A stretch of DNA of 64,000 nucleotides from the NCBI GenBank assembly GCA_012960475.1, contig DUBE01000066.1:1-64000 (forward strand), in the 5' to 3' direction. The stretch comes from Planctomycetota bacterium. Lineage in GTDB: Bacteria > Planctomycetota > UBA1135 > GCA-002686595. Position numbers and translations under genes: made by a program. Shown here piece by piece: positions 43,069-51,766 of this stretch (position 1 is the first letter of the stretch; every line of letters starts with the position of its first letter). The notes beneath the pieces are model-generated. The model was given only the letters and a program-made list of their open reading frames with translations. It ran no database searches and had not been told where the DNA came from.

Positions 43069-44007
43069 ATGGGAGATGGACTTCGAACTCTGCGGGTGGT
43101 GAGCACCGACGAATCACTGAGCGCCAATGCCCGAGCGGCCGTGGCTGCCTTGAATGGTTGGGAAGTGGACGCGGTGTCCAGTGTGGGAGAATTGCTGCAA
43201 AGGCCTCCGGTTCCCGGAGATGTGATTCTCATGGATGCCTGGTTGCGCGGCGAGAACGTATACGAGGCCTGTAGGCGCATGGTGGGCAAGGTCCGCTGCC
43301 GTGTCTTTGTGGTCACTGAAGTGGCCAATGAGATGGCTGGCCCAATCGCCCGCTTTTCGGGCGCGACTGGCATCATTGAACGGCCGCTTACTCGCAGTGG
43401 TCTGGCCCAGGCCCTGGAGAGCTCTGCGGGCCCGCGCCCGGTTCTGCCCGAGGCGGAACGGGGTCCTTTGGATCCCAGCAAGAACGAACTTCCGGAGGCC
43501 CTCCTAGTGGACCTGCGCACGGGCGAACCGGATGCGAAGTTGGCCCGGGCGGTTTGCGACCCGGCCACTGGGCTCTTCAACTACGCCTTCCTGAACTACA
43601 AGCTGGACGAGGAATTCAAGCGCGCCGTGCGTTTCGCCCAGCCTCTTTCCTGCGTCATGCTGGGCTTCGAGGGTCAAGCGGACGACGCCACCCTGCGGGA
43701 TCTGGCGGGCATCTTCCTGGCCGCATCCCGGGATACGGATGTGCTCGGACGCTTTGATGAGAGCTCTTTCCTTTTCCTGCTGCCGAACACAGGACCTGAT
43801 GGGGCGCGCATCATGGCCCAGCGCGTGCGCGAGCAGGCAGAGGCTCAGGGCTTGCGCGATCTGGTGGGAGATCCCATGGATCTTGCGGTAGGCATCAGCG
43901 CTTGTCCTCATCCCACCGTCAAGCGCCGCGAAGATCTCTTCCTGCATACCCGCGAGGCTTACTTCAGAGCTTCGTCATCGGGTGTGGGCATCGTGGTCGG
44001 CAGCTAG
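43069..44007 (+). CDS. Receiver-like domain fused to degenerate GGDEF domain
   Basis: This 312-residue protein starts at ATG 43069 with a good Shine-Dalgarno (AGGAG 9 bases ahead). Residues 1-120 look like a receiver domain: D56 in ILMDAWLRG and T83 in VVTEV. The conserved Lys is Arg105 in IIERPL, so phosphoryl signalling may be altered. Residues ~163-305 follow the diguanylate cyclase plan (DPATGLFNYAFLNYKLDEEFKRA ... LGRFDESSFLFLLP). The catalytic GGDEF is replaced by RFDES at ~228-232, so it cannot make cyclic-di-GMP. It is probably a signalling adaptor. An FHA-like gene follows 13 bases later. Confidence 0.8.
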   Translation: MGDGLRTLRVVSTDESLSANARAAVAALNGWEVDAVSSVGELLQRPPVPGDVILMDAWLRGENVYEACRRMVGKVRCRVFVVTEVANEMAGPIARFSGATGIIERPLTRSGLAQALESSAGPRPVLPEAERGPLDPSKNELPEALLVDLRTGEPDAKLARAVCDPATGLFNYAFLNYKLDEEFKRAVRFAQPLSCVMLGFEGQADDATLRDLAGIFLAASRDTDVLGRFDESSFLFLLPNTGPDGARIMAQRVREQAEAQGLRDLVGDPMDLAVGISACPHPTVKRREDLFLHTREAYFRASSSGVGIVVGS

Positions 44008-44020
44008 CCCGAGGAGACTC

Positions 44021-44839
44021 TTGAATAGGGCGCGCGCTTGGCTGACCCGGCTTTGGGGAGGTTCGCCGTCCATAGACGCCGGTGGGGCGAAGCCCGCTCC
44101 GGCGAGTGCACGCCTGCGGGCGGAGCTTGCTCGGCAGCGAACGAAGAAGGTATTGGGGGTAGAGGCTCCCGAGGTGCAGGGAGCGCGGCCGCAGAATCAG
44201 CCTCTTGCGCGCTTTCGCATGACCGTGGACGAAGGCGGGGACTGGCGTGTCCTGCTGGGGGGTTGTACGAGTCTGGGGCACGCGGGAGCAGAAGGTGCCC
44301 AGGTTGGAATCCATGGGGATCTGGCTCCCATGCATGGAGAATTGACTGTGGCGGAGTCCTTTCATGGGGGCCAGGGTTGGCTGTTGCGTCTGATGCCGGG
44401 CCAGACTGCCCATGCAGAGGGCCAACTTGTGGATTCCACAGTCGCCCTGACCCAGGGCCTCCAGTTGTGCCTGGGGGAGTCCACTCATTTTGAGGTCAAA
44501 CGAAATGATCCGGCTTCCGCTTCTCTGCGCCTTGAACCCCAGGATCCCGCCGAGGTGGCGGGCGCCGGAGGTCTCCTGCTGTGGTATCCGGGTCCGGGGG
44601 GCATTGTGCGAATCGGTGGGGATGTGGATGCTCTGATTGGCATTCCAGGCACGGTTCATCCGGTACTCTGCGAGGGCCAGGAAGACTGTCTCCTGCTTGT
44701 TTGTGAGGGCGGATTCCTGCGCGCAGGCGAGGATTCAAGGCAGTATGTGGTCAGCTTGCCAATCGAAGAGCCAATTGAGGTCCTGGCACGTACATGCCCA
44801 GGGGAAGCACCCATGGCGATTTGCTTTTTGCCGTGGTAG
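44021..44839 (+). CDS. Predicted FHA-like domain protein
   Basis: This 272-residue protein uses a TTG start at 44021, selected because GAGGAG lies 4 bases upstream; the frame is open before it. Residues ~70-155 show the forkhead-associated plan: VLLGGCTSLGHAG, LAPMHGELTV (Ser-His replaced by Met-His) and a strand LTQGLQLCLGESTHFEV. The canonical Gly-Arg and Ser-x-x-His are only partly kept, so phosphothreonine binding is uncertain. A beta-rich C-terminal half follows. It stands between a pseudo-GGDEF protein and a Ser/Thr kinase, which supports a role as kinase partner. Confidence 0.55.
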   Translation: MNRARAWLTRLWGGSPSIDAGGAKPAPASARLRAELARQRTKKVLGVEAPEVQGARPQNQPLARFRMTVDEGGDWRVLLGGCTSLGHAGAEGAQVGIHGDLAPMHGELTVAESFHGGQGWLLRLMPGQTAHAEGQLVDSTVALTQGLQLCLGESTHFEVKRNDPASASLRLEPQDPAEVAGAGGLLLWYPGPGGIVRIGGDVDALIGIPGTVHPVLCEGQEDCLLLVCEGGFLRAGEDSRQYVVSLPIEEPIEVLARTCPGEAPMAICFLPW

Positions 44840-44897
44840 GGCGGGCTCTATACTGATGGGACCCGCGCTCCCAAGGGCTACGTGGGGTTGATCAACC

Positions 44898-45974
44898 ATG
44901 GCTGATTGGGAAGAATTCTACCTGCAACTGCGAAAGCCCGAATTCGTAGGGGGGTATGAAATCTTGCAGAGGCTGGGGGGTGGCGCCTTTGGCGAGGCCT
45001 ACAAGGCGCGCAAGATCTCCACCGGCAAGTCCCTGGCGATCAAGTTCTTGAAACTCGGAGACGGGGGCAAGGACGAGGCGGTGGCCCGTGAGCTGGAACA
45101 TGTGCGCCATCTGGCTGACATTGATCATCAGAACCTGGTCTCCATCGAGGACATCGGGCTGGTGCTGGATGTGCCCTATCTTGTAATGGGCTTTGGGGGC
45201 GAACGCACCCTGGCCCACGAACTGGCCGAGGGCCCCCTCGATCCGCGCGATGCCCTGACTATTTTCGTGCAGGTCTGTCGTGGGGTGTCCGCCCTGCACG
45301 AGCGCCGTGTGGTGCACTTTGATCTCAAGCCGGGCAACATCTTCTTGCGCGGGGACATTGCCAAGGTCGGGGACTATGGCCTGGCAAAGCTGCTGGCCGA
45401 TGGACGTCAGACCCTGAGCATGGGCCGTGGCACCCCCCAGTACATGGCTCCCGAAATCCTGCGTTCCCGGGCGGACCATCGGGCCGATATCTACAGCCTG
45501 GGCGTGGTGCTCTATGAGTGCCTGACGGGTGAGTTGCCCTACGCCGGGGAGGGAGGTACAGGTCTGGTCGTGCGCACCAAGGACGACCCGCCGTCATTTT
45601 CTGAGGACTATCCCGTGCCCCTGGCAGACTTGACCCGGGCCTGCTTGCGCTTGGACCCGGCCGACCGACCTCAGACCGTGCGTGACATCTTGGATCGTCT
45701 GGGCCAGGGAGCCTCCCATGAGGATCAGATCGTGCTGGATGCCCTGGGCCTTGGGGAGTGGGCTGGCCGGGGAGGACATCTGGCAAAGCGGGAACTGGCG
45801 GGAACGACCATGGCGGAACGGGTGGCCGAGCTGCGCCGCAAGTTTCTGCATGACGCTCCCGGGGCCGGTCCCCCCACCCTGCGCAAGCGGCTTGCGCGCA
45901 AAGGGCTCCTGGGTGGAGTCGCTCTTTTGGTGGGCTTCACCTTGACTCTGGTGGCTTTGGCCCTGATGCAGTAG
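44898..45974 (+). CDS. Transmembrane Ser/Thr protein kinase (Hanks type)
   Basis: This 358-residue kinase has the glycine loop LGGGAFGEAY near 27, catalytic Lys49 in AIKF, VVHFDLKPGNIF at 139-149 (catalytic Asp142), metal motif GDYGLA (DYG instead of DFG, Asp159), GTPQYMAPE at ~178 and DIYSLGVVLYECLTGELPY. A C-terminal transmembrane helix (LLGGVALLVGFTLTLVALAL) anchors it, with the kinase in the cytoplasm and almost no outside part. All catalytic residues are present. It is preceded by an FHA-like gene (58 bases) and followed after 17 bases by an ECF sigma factor, the arrangement known from planctomycete kinase-linked ECF groups. Confidence 0.92.
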   Translation: MADWEEFYLQLRKPEFVGGYEILQRLGGGAFGEAYKARKISTGKSLAIKFLKLGDGGKDEAVARELEHVRHLADIDHQNLVSIEDIGLVLDVPYLVMGFGGERTLAHELAEGPLDPRDALTIFVQVCRGVSALHERRVVHFDLKPGNIFLRGDIAKVGDYGLAKLLADGRQTLSMGRGTPQYMAPEILRSRADHRADIYSLGVVLYECLTGELPYAGEGGTGLVVRTKDDPPSFSEDYPVPLADLTRACLRLDPADRPQTVRDILDRLGQGASHEDQIVLDALGLGEWAGRGGHLAKRELAGTTMAERVAELRRKFLHDAPGAGPPTLRKRLARKGLLGGVALLVGFTLTLVALALMQ

Positions 45975-45991
45975 ACAATGCAAGGGGATCC

Positions 45992-46939
45992 ATGAGCGAC
46001 GAATTGGACATCGACCAGTTGCAAGCCCTTGACGATGGTCAGTGGGCCCGAGCGGAGGAGCTCTACTCAGCTCGACTGATGGCTTATATCAGTCGCCGCA
46101 TTGGGGACCCCGACATGCGTGAAGATGTTCTCCAGGAGACTTTTCTGGGTGCCGTGAGGGGCATTGGTCGTTTCGACCGGGCCTTCCAGTTTGAGCAGTA
46201 CCTGTTTGGCATCTGCCGTAACCGCACGATTGATCAACTTCGCCGGGGCACGCGCGGCAAAGGTTTTGGTTACGGGGCAGACGAGGATGAGAGCGGCCTC
46301 TTCGACGCCTTGCCCTTGGTCCAACCGAGCCCCAGCAGTCTTGTGCGCCGGGATGATCTGGTGGACCGGGGCAATGCCTTGCTGGCGGAGATCCTGGCTG
46401 CCTGGGTGGCGGAGAATTGGGCTGCTCAGGCTTTCGATCGTCTATGCGTGATGGAAGCCCTGCTGTTGGCGGGACGGCGCAACAAGGATCTGGTCGAGGC
46501 TTTTGGCTTGCGCGATGAGGGCGTGGTGGCGGGGATCAAGTTCCGGGCCCTGAAGCGACTGGCCGCGTTGGCCAAGGAGCGCGAGGGGGGCGGGGACCTG
46601 ACCGGAGCCCTGGCGGCCCTGGCGGCTGACGGTTCCTCCGAGTTGAATATTGCCGCCACCTGGCGATCCAGCGGGGTTTCATGCCCTGCTCGTCATTGGC
46701 TTGCCCGTTGGCAGAACGGTGCCCTGGACGGGGGGGCAGCGTTGTTCATCAAGACTCATGTGCAGGATCATGCCTGTCCCGCTTGCGGGGTAGTCCTCGA
46801 GGATCTGGCCCAGGCTCCCAGGGATCTGCAGGGCCTCCTGGGTCGTCTGCGTGCGAGCCAGGCACAGGTGCTTCAATCCACCCGCATGCATCGGGAGCAG
46901 GGCCCGGAGGGGCGGGGCCAGGGCAGCAAGGAGCGATAA
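45992..46939 (+). CDS. ECF-type sigma factor with C-terminal zinc-finger-like domain
   Basis: This 315-residue protein has sigma region 2 in LYSARLMAYISRRIGDPDMREDVLQETFLGAVRGIGRFDRAFQFEQYLFGICRNRTIDQLRR, and a region-4-like helical part after ~140 (RLCVMEALLLAGRRNKDLVEAFGLRDEG). After ~220 comes an extra domain with CPARHWLARWQNGALDG and CPACGVVLEDL, plus histidines (HVQDHACPAC). It resembles a zinc-binding anti-sigma-like module fused to the sigma. The preceding gene is a Ser/Thr kinase (17 bases), and no separate anti-sigma gene is visible. Control by phosphorylation or by the tail is inferred. Confidence 0.82.
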   Translation: MSDELDIDQLQALDDGQWARAEELYSARLMAYISRRIGDPDMREDVLQETFLGAVRGIGRFDRAFQFEQYLFGICRNRTIDQLRRGTRGKGFGYGADEDESGLFDALPLVQPSPSSLVRRDDLVDRGNALLAEILAAWVAENWAAQAFDRLCVMEALLLAGRRNKDLVEAFGLRDEGVVAGIKFRALKRLAALAKEREGGGDLTGALAALAADGSSELNIAATWRSSGVSCPARHWLARWQNGALDGGAALFIKTHVQDHACPACGVVLEDLAQAPRDLQGLLGRLRASQAQVLQSTRMHREQGPEGRGQGSKER

Positions 46940-47058
46940 GAAGTCATTTCTTGGGGAACAGATGGCCTCTTGGGGCGTCCCAGTTGATGTTCCCCAGGCC
47001 CACACGTTGCATTTCCTTTATTCTAGTGGGTCCCCGGGACGATCCAATCCCGGTCCCT

Positions 47059-48957
47059 ATGAAACGTCTCCTACCCCTCATGATCGCGGCCATTGTTCTT
47101 GGCCTGGTGTACTTTCTGACCTCGGACCTGGGCGGCAGCGGCTCTGAAGCGGACGGGCTCGATGGCTCTGGGGACCAACAGGGCCTTGCCAGTTCCATCG
47201 GAAACGGAGCCTCCGCTACCCTCCAGGGAGGGGCTGGGGGCGGAAGCTCAAGTTCCTCATCGGTGGCGGGGACGAACGGCGGGGGGGGCGGTGCTCGCAT
47301 GTCCAGCGGAGTTCAACTGGGAGATGCCACAGCAGAGGGCGCGCTTGAGGTATTCGTGCTGCATCCCCTGGGAGGCAATCCTATCAAGGGAGCCCAGGTG
47401 CGTCTGTTGGATCGCTCTGCCCTGGCCCGCGGCGTCTGGGCCAAGGCACAACTCTCCACCAGCGCCAAACGCGATCTGATGGATGTCAGAGGTCAGGTCT
47501 TTCAGACCAGTGAACAGGGGAAGGCGGTTCTTCCAGCAGTTCTCAACGGCGTGATTCACGCCTCTGGGGATGGCTACGAAGGATGGCTTGAGTGGGTCGG
47601 TCCCTTGGCTTCGCCGCACGAAATCTCCCTCATGGCGGCCGTCGATCTGCGCGTATTGGTGGTGGATTCCGAGGGTCAGCCCCTGCCGAACAGTCCGGTT
47701 GTGCTCTGCATCAACGATCCCCTCAACCCACGGGCTCTGGATCAGACCTCGAGCATCAGCCCATCGGGGATGGCCAACTTCAGACGGGTGGGAGCCACCA
47801 TCGGGGCGCGCAATGACGAGACCGGGTTTGCTGTGCGTCTTGCCTTGCCCTTGGTGGCCACCGAACTGGTGCGTTTTGATCACAAGAACCTGCCCCGTGA
47901 GCCCCTGCGTCTGGTGATGCCTGCCGTGGGACGCCTGTTGGTGCGGGTTCTGGATGGGGAGGGCGAGCAGGTGCCCCGTGCGGATATCACCCTGGGGCAT
48001 TTTGCTCGAGATCAGAAGACTGGGGAAACGGTCTTCAAGGCCGAGGTGTTCCGGCGCCGGGCCGCGGGCTTTGCGCGCTTTGAGAATGTCCCGGTGGGGG
48101 CCGAGGCGGTCATCAAGGTTAGCGGGACGGGCGCCAAGCGTGATCTTGTGCAGTCAATCTCAAGTCCGCAAGGTGCGGGTGAGGACAAAGAGGTGACCCT
48201 CGTCTGGGACACCACCTGGCCCGTTATCCGTGCCCGTGCGGTGAGTGGATCCGGCCAACCCCTGACGGATCGCACCGGACGAGCGCACCTGAGGGAAGAC
48301 GATGTGGCCCGAGGCGGTGCGCCTATCACGACGGACAGCAAGGGGTACTTCGACTTGCCCGTCACCCGCGCTTGGACTCTGGGGACCCACCGGGAAGTGC
48401 AGCTGGAACTTTTTGCCCAGCGCGGCGTGCCTCCCAGCACCGCCCGCCTGGACCTGTCATACGAACCCCGCGAAGGGGTGACCGAGTACGGCAACGTGTC
48501 CTTCTTGGGTCTGCCTAAGCTTGCCTCGGGTTTGGTGTTTGCTGACGGCAGACCCGTAGCCGGTGTGCAAGTGCGCATCATGGAGAGGGTCGAGACCAAG
48601 GCTGGCAATGAGTGGGTTGCCCTGGGCAGCATGATGGCTACCTCCCGCCAGGATGGGACTTTCGAAATCTACGGTGAGCAGGTTCCCTCTGGCCCGAATG
48701 TGGTCATGGCCCGTCGGCGGGGATACAAGCGTGCCTACAGCTCTGAAGTACACCTGCCCACGGGAGGCCTGCGGCTCAGCCTGGTGGTCGGGGAAGAGGA
48801 GCCGACTTCAATCGCTGGCAAGGGGCGCGCGCGCAGCGGCCCCGATGGCCAAGGATCCCAGAATGGTACGGGCAGGCCAGCCACCAGGCCTCCCGGGGGC
48901 TTTCCCGTTGGGTCTTCCAGCGGCGCCAAGGGCAGCCCCGGAAAGGGCGGCCACTAG
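47059..48957 (+). CDS. Membrane-anchored protein with carboxypeptidase-regulatory-like (Ig-type) repeats
   Basis: This 632-residue protein starts at ATG 47059 with MKRLLPLMIAAIVLGLVYFLTS (anchor), followed by a low-complexity Gly/Ser linker to about residue 75. The rest is beta-rich with several units of CarboxypepD_reg/CnaB type (ALEVFVLHPLGGNPIKGAQVRLLD, DLRVLVVDSEGQPLPNSPVVL, GRLLVRVLDGEGEQVPRADITLG, ASGLVFADGRPVAGVQVRIME). A Gly/Ser/Pro-rich end closes it. Upstream frame to 46681 belongs to the sigma gene's strand region and lacks similarity. It could be an exported effector or regulated output of the preceding kinase/sigma genes; no enzymatic motif was seen. Confidence 0.7.
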   Translation: MKRLLPLMIAAIVLGLVYFLTSDLGGSGSEADGLDGSGDQQGLASSIGNGASATLQGGAGGGSSSSSSVAGTNGGGGGARMSSGVQLGDATAEGALEVFVLHPLGGNPIKGAQVRLLDRSALARGVWAKAQLSTSAKRDLMDVRGQVFQTSEQGKAVLPAVLNGVIHASGDGYEGWLEWVGPLASPHEISLMAAVDLRVLVVDSEGQPLPNSPVVLCINDPLNPRALDQTSSISPSGMANFRRVGATIGARNDETGFAVRLALPLVATELVRFDHKNLPREPLRLVMPAVGRLLVRVLDGEGEQVPRADITLGHFARDQKTGETVFKAEVFRRRAAGFARFENVPVGAEAVIKVSGTGAKRDLVQSISSPQGAGEDKEVTLVWDTTWPVIRARAVSGSGQPLTDRTGRAHLREDDVARGGAPITTDSKGYFDLPVTRAWTLGTHREVQLELFAQRGVPPSTARLDLSYEPREGVTEYGNVSFLGLPKLASGLVFADGRPVAGVQVRIMERVETKAGNEWVALGSMMATSRQDGTFEIYGEQVPSGPNVVMARRRGYKRAYSSEVHLPTGGLRLSLVVGEEEPTSIAGKGRARSGPDGQGSQNGTGRPATRPPGGFPVGSSSGAKGSPGKGGH

Positions 48958-49093
48958 GCCCACCGGCAGCAGGGTTGGCACGGACGGGGCAGGGGCTTCA
49001 GGATAGGGTGCCCTGCCGCAATCCCACACATGCCTCGTACATGGCTGGAGGGCTCACAGGCGCTAGTATGTTGGATCGAACACCGATTGACCT

Positions 49094-50860
49094 ATGCAAC
49101 AGACCCCTGATTCTATCGCCCTCGGCCTGCTTGGGCTGCTGGCGCTTTGCCTTCCCAGTTCCGCCCTTGCAACCATCCAAGACCCTGCTGCCCTGGAGCG
49201 CGGCCTTGACTCTGTGAGCGTTGAGGGTCTCGAGGCTGACTTGAGTTTCATCGCAAGCGATGAGATGCGCGGCCGGGACACACCCTCCAACGAACAACGG
49301 ATTGCAGCGCGCTTTCTGCGCGAACGTGTGCAGCGTCTGGGTTTTGATTCCGGTGGGCGCTACGGGTTCATCTCTGAATACCACCTGAGCTTTCTGCAAC
49401 TGGACAGTGAAGCGAGCCACCTGACAGTTGGCGAGACACGATTGGTTTTCGGGCGTCATTATGTGTTCTCGCGCATGAATGATATGGGGGACCTGACTAC
49501 CGAGGGAGACCTCCTGAGTATTGGCGAGGGGCGAGTATCCGACCTGCGCAAGAACGCCCTCAAGGGCAAGTGGGCCGTGTGCCAATCCACCGGCAAGTCC
49601 ATGCGCCGTTTGATCCGCGAGGTGACCGATGCGGGAGCCATTGGGCTTCTGATCCTGCCTCAGGATGGGGACGATGTACTGGCGCGTCACAAGAGGAATG
49701 TGGACTCCATGAAGGTCGGTCGTTTGATGAAGTACCAGCCCGTAGAGTTTCCAACCCTGACCATGACAGCCAGCGGGGCCCAGACGCTCCTGGCTGCCTG
49801 CGGCTTGGACGAGTTGCCTGATTTGGGCAAGAGCCTCAGGGCGGAGGCCAGCGAGGTGCGTCGGATCACCGATCCCAGGGGTCATCGGTACTTTGAGAAT
49901 GTGATCGCTTTCTGGCCCGGCTCTGACCCGGAGCTGTCCAAGGAAGTGATCATCATCAGTGCCCACTACGACCATGTGGGCGTGCGAGGTGGAAACGTCT
50001 ACAATGGGGCCGACGACAACGGCTCCGGCACCGTCGGTGTGCTGGGTATCGCTGATGCGCTGGCCGCCTATGGCCCCATGCAGCGCTCTGTGGCCTTGAT
50101 CTGGGTTTCAGCGGAAGAAAAGGGTCTCCTGGGCTCCCGATGCTGGACCCAGCGGCCTTGGCTGTCCGCGGGCTGCCGTCCCATTGCCAATATCAACATC
50201 GACATGATCGGCCGCAACGCGCCGGACGAGATCCTGATCACGCCTACCAAGAATGGTTCCGTGTCCAAGCACTACAACGGGCTGGTGCGCTTGATCGAGT
50301 CCTTTGGCAAGCAGGAGGGTTTCCGCCGCTTCAAGAGTGCCGATGACTACTGGCGCCGCAGCGACCACATGAATTTTGCGGACAATCTGGGCCTGCCAGT
50401 GACCTTCTTGTTTGCGGATGTACACAAGGATTATCACAAGCACACGGACGAGGTACACCTGATCGATTTCGACAAGATGCGCAGGGTGGTACGCATGGTC
50501 CTGCGCGCCCTCGATGCCATGCAAGCGCCCCCGCTTGAGATCTCAGCCAAGCCAGCCCCTTCCCAGGAGGCCTTCGAAGCCCAAATGCGCCGGGGCATGG
50601 TCGCCGATGACCTGGAGCGTTGGCGTTTGATCGCAGACCATTATCAGCGCGCCTCGGGCAAGTACCCGCGCAACCTGAGCGAGTTGATGCGTTCTGAGGT
50701 CTTGTTGGAGTCGGGTCTCGGTCGTCCCGGCTTGGAGCGCGATCCCTGGGGCAATATGTACGAACTCAAGAGTGGCGATGACGGCGTGCTGCTTACCTGT
50801 GAAGGTTCTGATGGTCGCAAGGGCGGTGAAGGCGAAGCCGCGGACACGGTGGTGCGCTAG
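49094..50860 (+). CDS. Secreted M28-family metallopeptidase fused to a GspG-like C-terminal domain
   Basis: This 588-residue protein has a signal peptide (LGLLGLLALCLPSSALA). An M28 domain follows a PA-like insert (GRVSDLRKNALKGKWAV...DAGAIGLLIL). It carries the five zinc-ligand/catalytic positions: His291 in ISAHYDHVG, Asp307 in GADDNGSGT, Glu pair in SAEEKGLLG, Asp in NIDMIG and His in DYHKHTDE. The last ~80 residues match the T2SS major pseudopilin GspG C-terminal domain: YPRNLSEL, DPWGN at 550, ELKSGDDG, EGSDGRKGGEGEAAD. An aminopeptidase joined to a pseudopilin-like domain is unusual. Alternatively the C-terminal part is an independent GspG-like fold used for binding. Confidence 0.88.
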   Translation: MQQTPDSIALGLLGLLALCLPSSALATIQDPAALERGLDSVSVEGLEADLSFIASDEMRGRDTPSNEQRIAARFLRERVQRLGFDSGGRYGFISEYHLSFLQLDSEASHLTVGETRLVFGRHYVFSRMNDMGDLTTEGDLLSIGEGRVSDLRKNALKGKWAVCQSTGKSMRRLIREVTDAGAIGLLILPQDGDDVLARHKRNVDSMKVGRLMKYQPVEFPTLTMTASGAQTLLAACGLDELPDLGKSLRAEASEVRRITDPRGHRYFENVIAFWPGSDPELSKEVIIISAHYDHVGVRGGNVYNGADDNGSGTVGVLGIADALAAYGPMQRSVALIWVSAEEKGLLGSRCWTQRPWLSAGCRPIANINIDMIGRNAPDEILITPTKNGSVSKHYNGLVRLIESFGKQEGFRRFKSADDYWRRSDHMNFADNLGLPVTFLFADVHKDYHKHTDEVHLIDFDKMRRVVRMVLRALDAMQAPPLEISAKPAPSQEAFEAQMRRGMVADDLERWRLIADHYQRASGKYPRNLSELMRSEVLLESGLGRPGLERDPWGNMYELKSGDDGVLLTCEGSDGRKGGEGEAADTVVR

Positions 50861-50884
50861 GCCTGCGCCTTGCCCAAGGATTCT

Positions 50885-51529
50885 TCACTCATTCCCTGTG
50901 GCCAGATCGATGGCGTCAATGCGCCACTCGGTCTCTAGGCGGAACGACTCCACTTCCTGCCCGGGGGATAGGTCTTCCACGGGGATCCAGGCGAAGAGCA
51001 AGCCCTGGTCGGGGTCGTGGCGTACCTGGGTGGCGGCTTGGTCGAGGGGCTCGGAGACCACCCGGCGGCCTGCGGCGCGAACTTCCATGTAGGCTTCGCG
51101 TAGCAATTGAAAGCGTACGGAAAAGTCGATCCAGGTTCCGTCGAAGGTGGCCCAGACCGTGGCCCGGTTTGGGCCCGGTCCCTCTTCCAGGCGGGTCTTG
51201 GCCCGGCTGAGGGCCCAGATCAGGTGAGGGCTTTCTGCGAGCAGGCTGTCCCGGTATTCCCGGTAGCCCACTTGGCTGATCCCCATGCGGGACTTCCAGT
51301 CACTGCTGAAGCAGCGGTATTCGGCCACCAGAATCTCTCCTCGCAGGGCTGTGCGGAAGGCTTCGATGGTCCCAAGGGGGCTGGAGAGGCCCTCTTCCCA
51401 GGCATTCCAGACCTCTTGTGGTTCGGGTGGAGAAACTATGCAACCAAAGCCGATGATAAGGGGTCCCAGGACTATCAGTGCTGTCCCTGTCCTGCAGGGT
51501 CGGCGGCTTGTAGGTCGACTCTTGATCAT
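50885..51529 (-). CDS. Predicted lipoprotein, unknown function
   Basis: This 214-residue protein starts at MIKSRPTSRRPC (51527-51529), with an N-terminal segment TALIVLGPLIIGFGC ending in a lipobox Cys near residue 30. The rest is of mixed composition with no recognised family. The frame is open to 51607 but the extra part lacks a signal. It is divergent from the DUF1573 gene (237 bases between starts), and its 3' end faces the M28 gene 24 bases away. Confidence 0.6.
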   Translation of the reverse strand: MIKSRPTSRRPCRTGTALIVLGPLIIGFGCIVSPPEPQEVWNAWEEGLSSPLGTIEAFRTALRGEILVAEYRCFSSDWKSRMGISQVGYREYRDSLLAESPHLIWALSRAKTRLEEGPGPNRATVWATFDGTWIDFSVRFQLLREAYMEVRAAGRRVVSEPLDQAATQVRHDPDQGLLFAWIPVEDLSPGQEVESFRLETEWRIDAIDLATGNE

Positions 51530-51766
51530 TTCACCCTCCCAGGGGCCATGGCAGGGGTTCGGAGCAGGCTGGTCACCGAAAGAACACCCCCCGGATCCGC
51601 TTCTCAACCTGCCTGCTCACAGGCTCTGCCCCCAAGCGTACTCCCCCCAGACAGCGAATCACACCATCCGACACTCCGGCATCCCTTCTCAGTTACCCTT
51701 TGAGGCTCCTTGCGGCCCCAAGGCCCCTGAAACGCACATTCAAACCTCTTGAACATCGACTTCACC

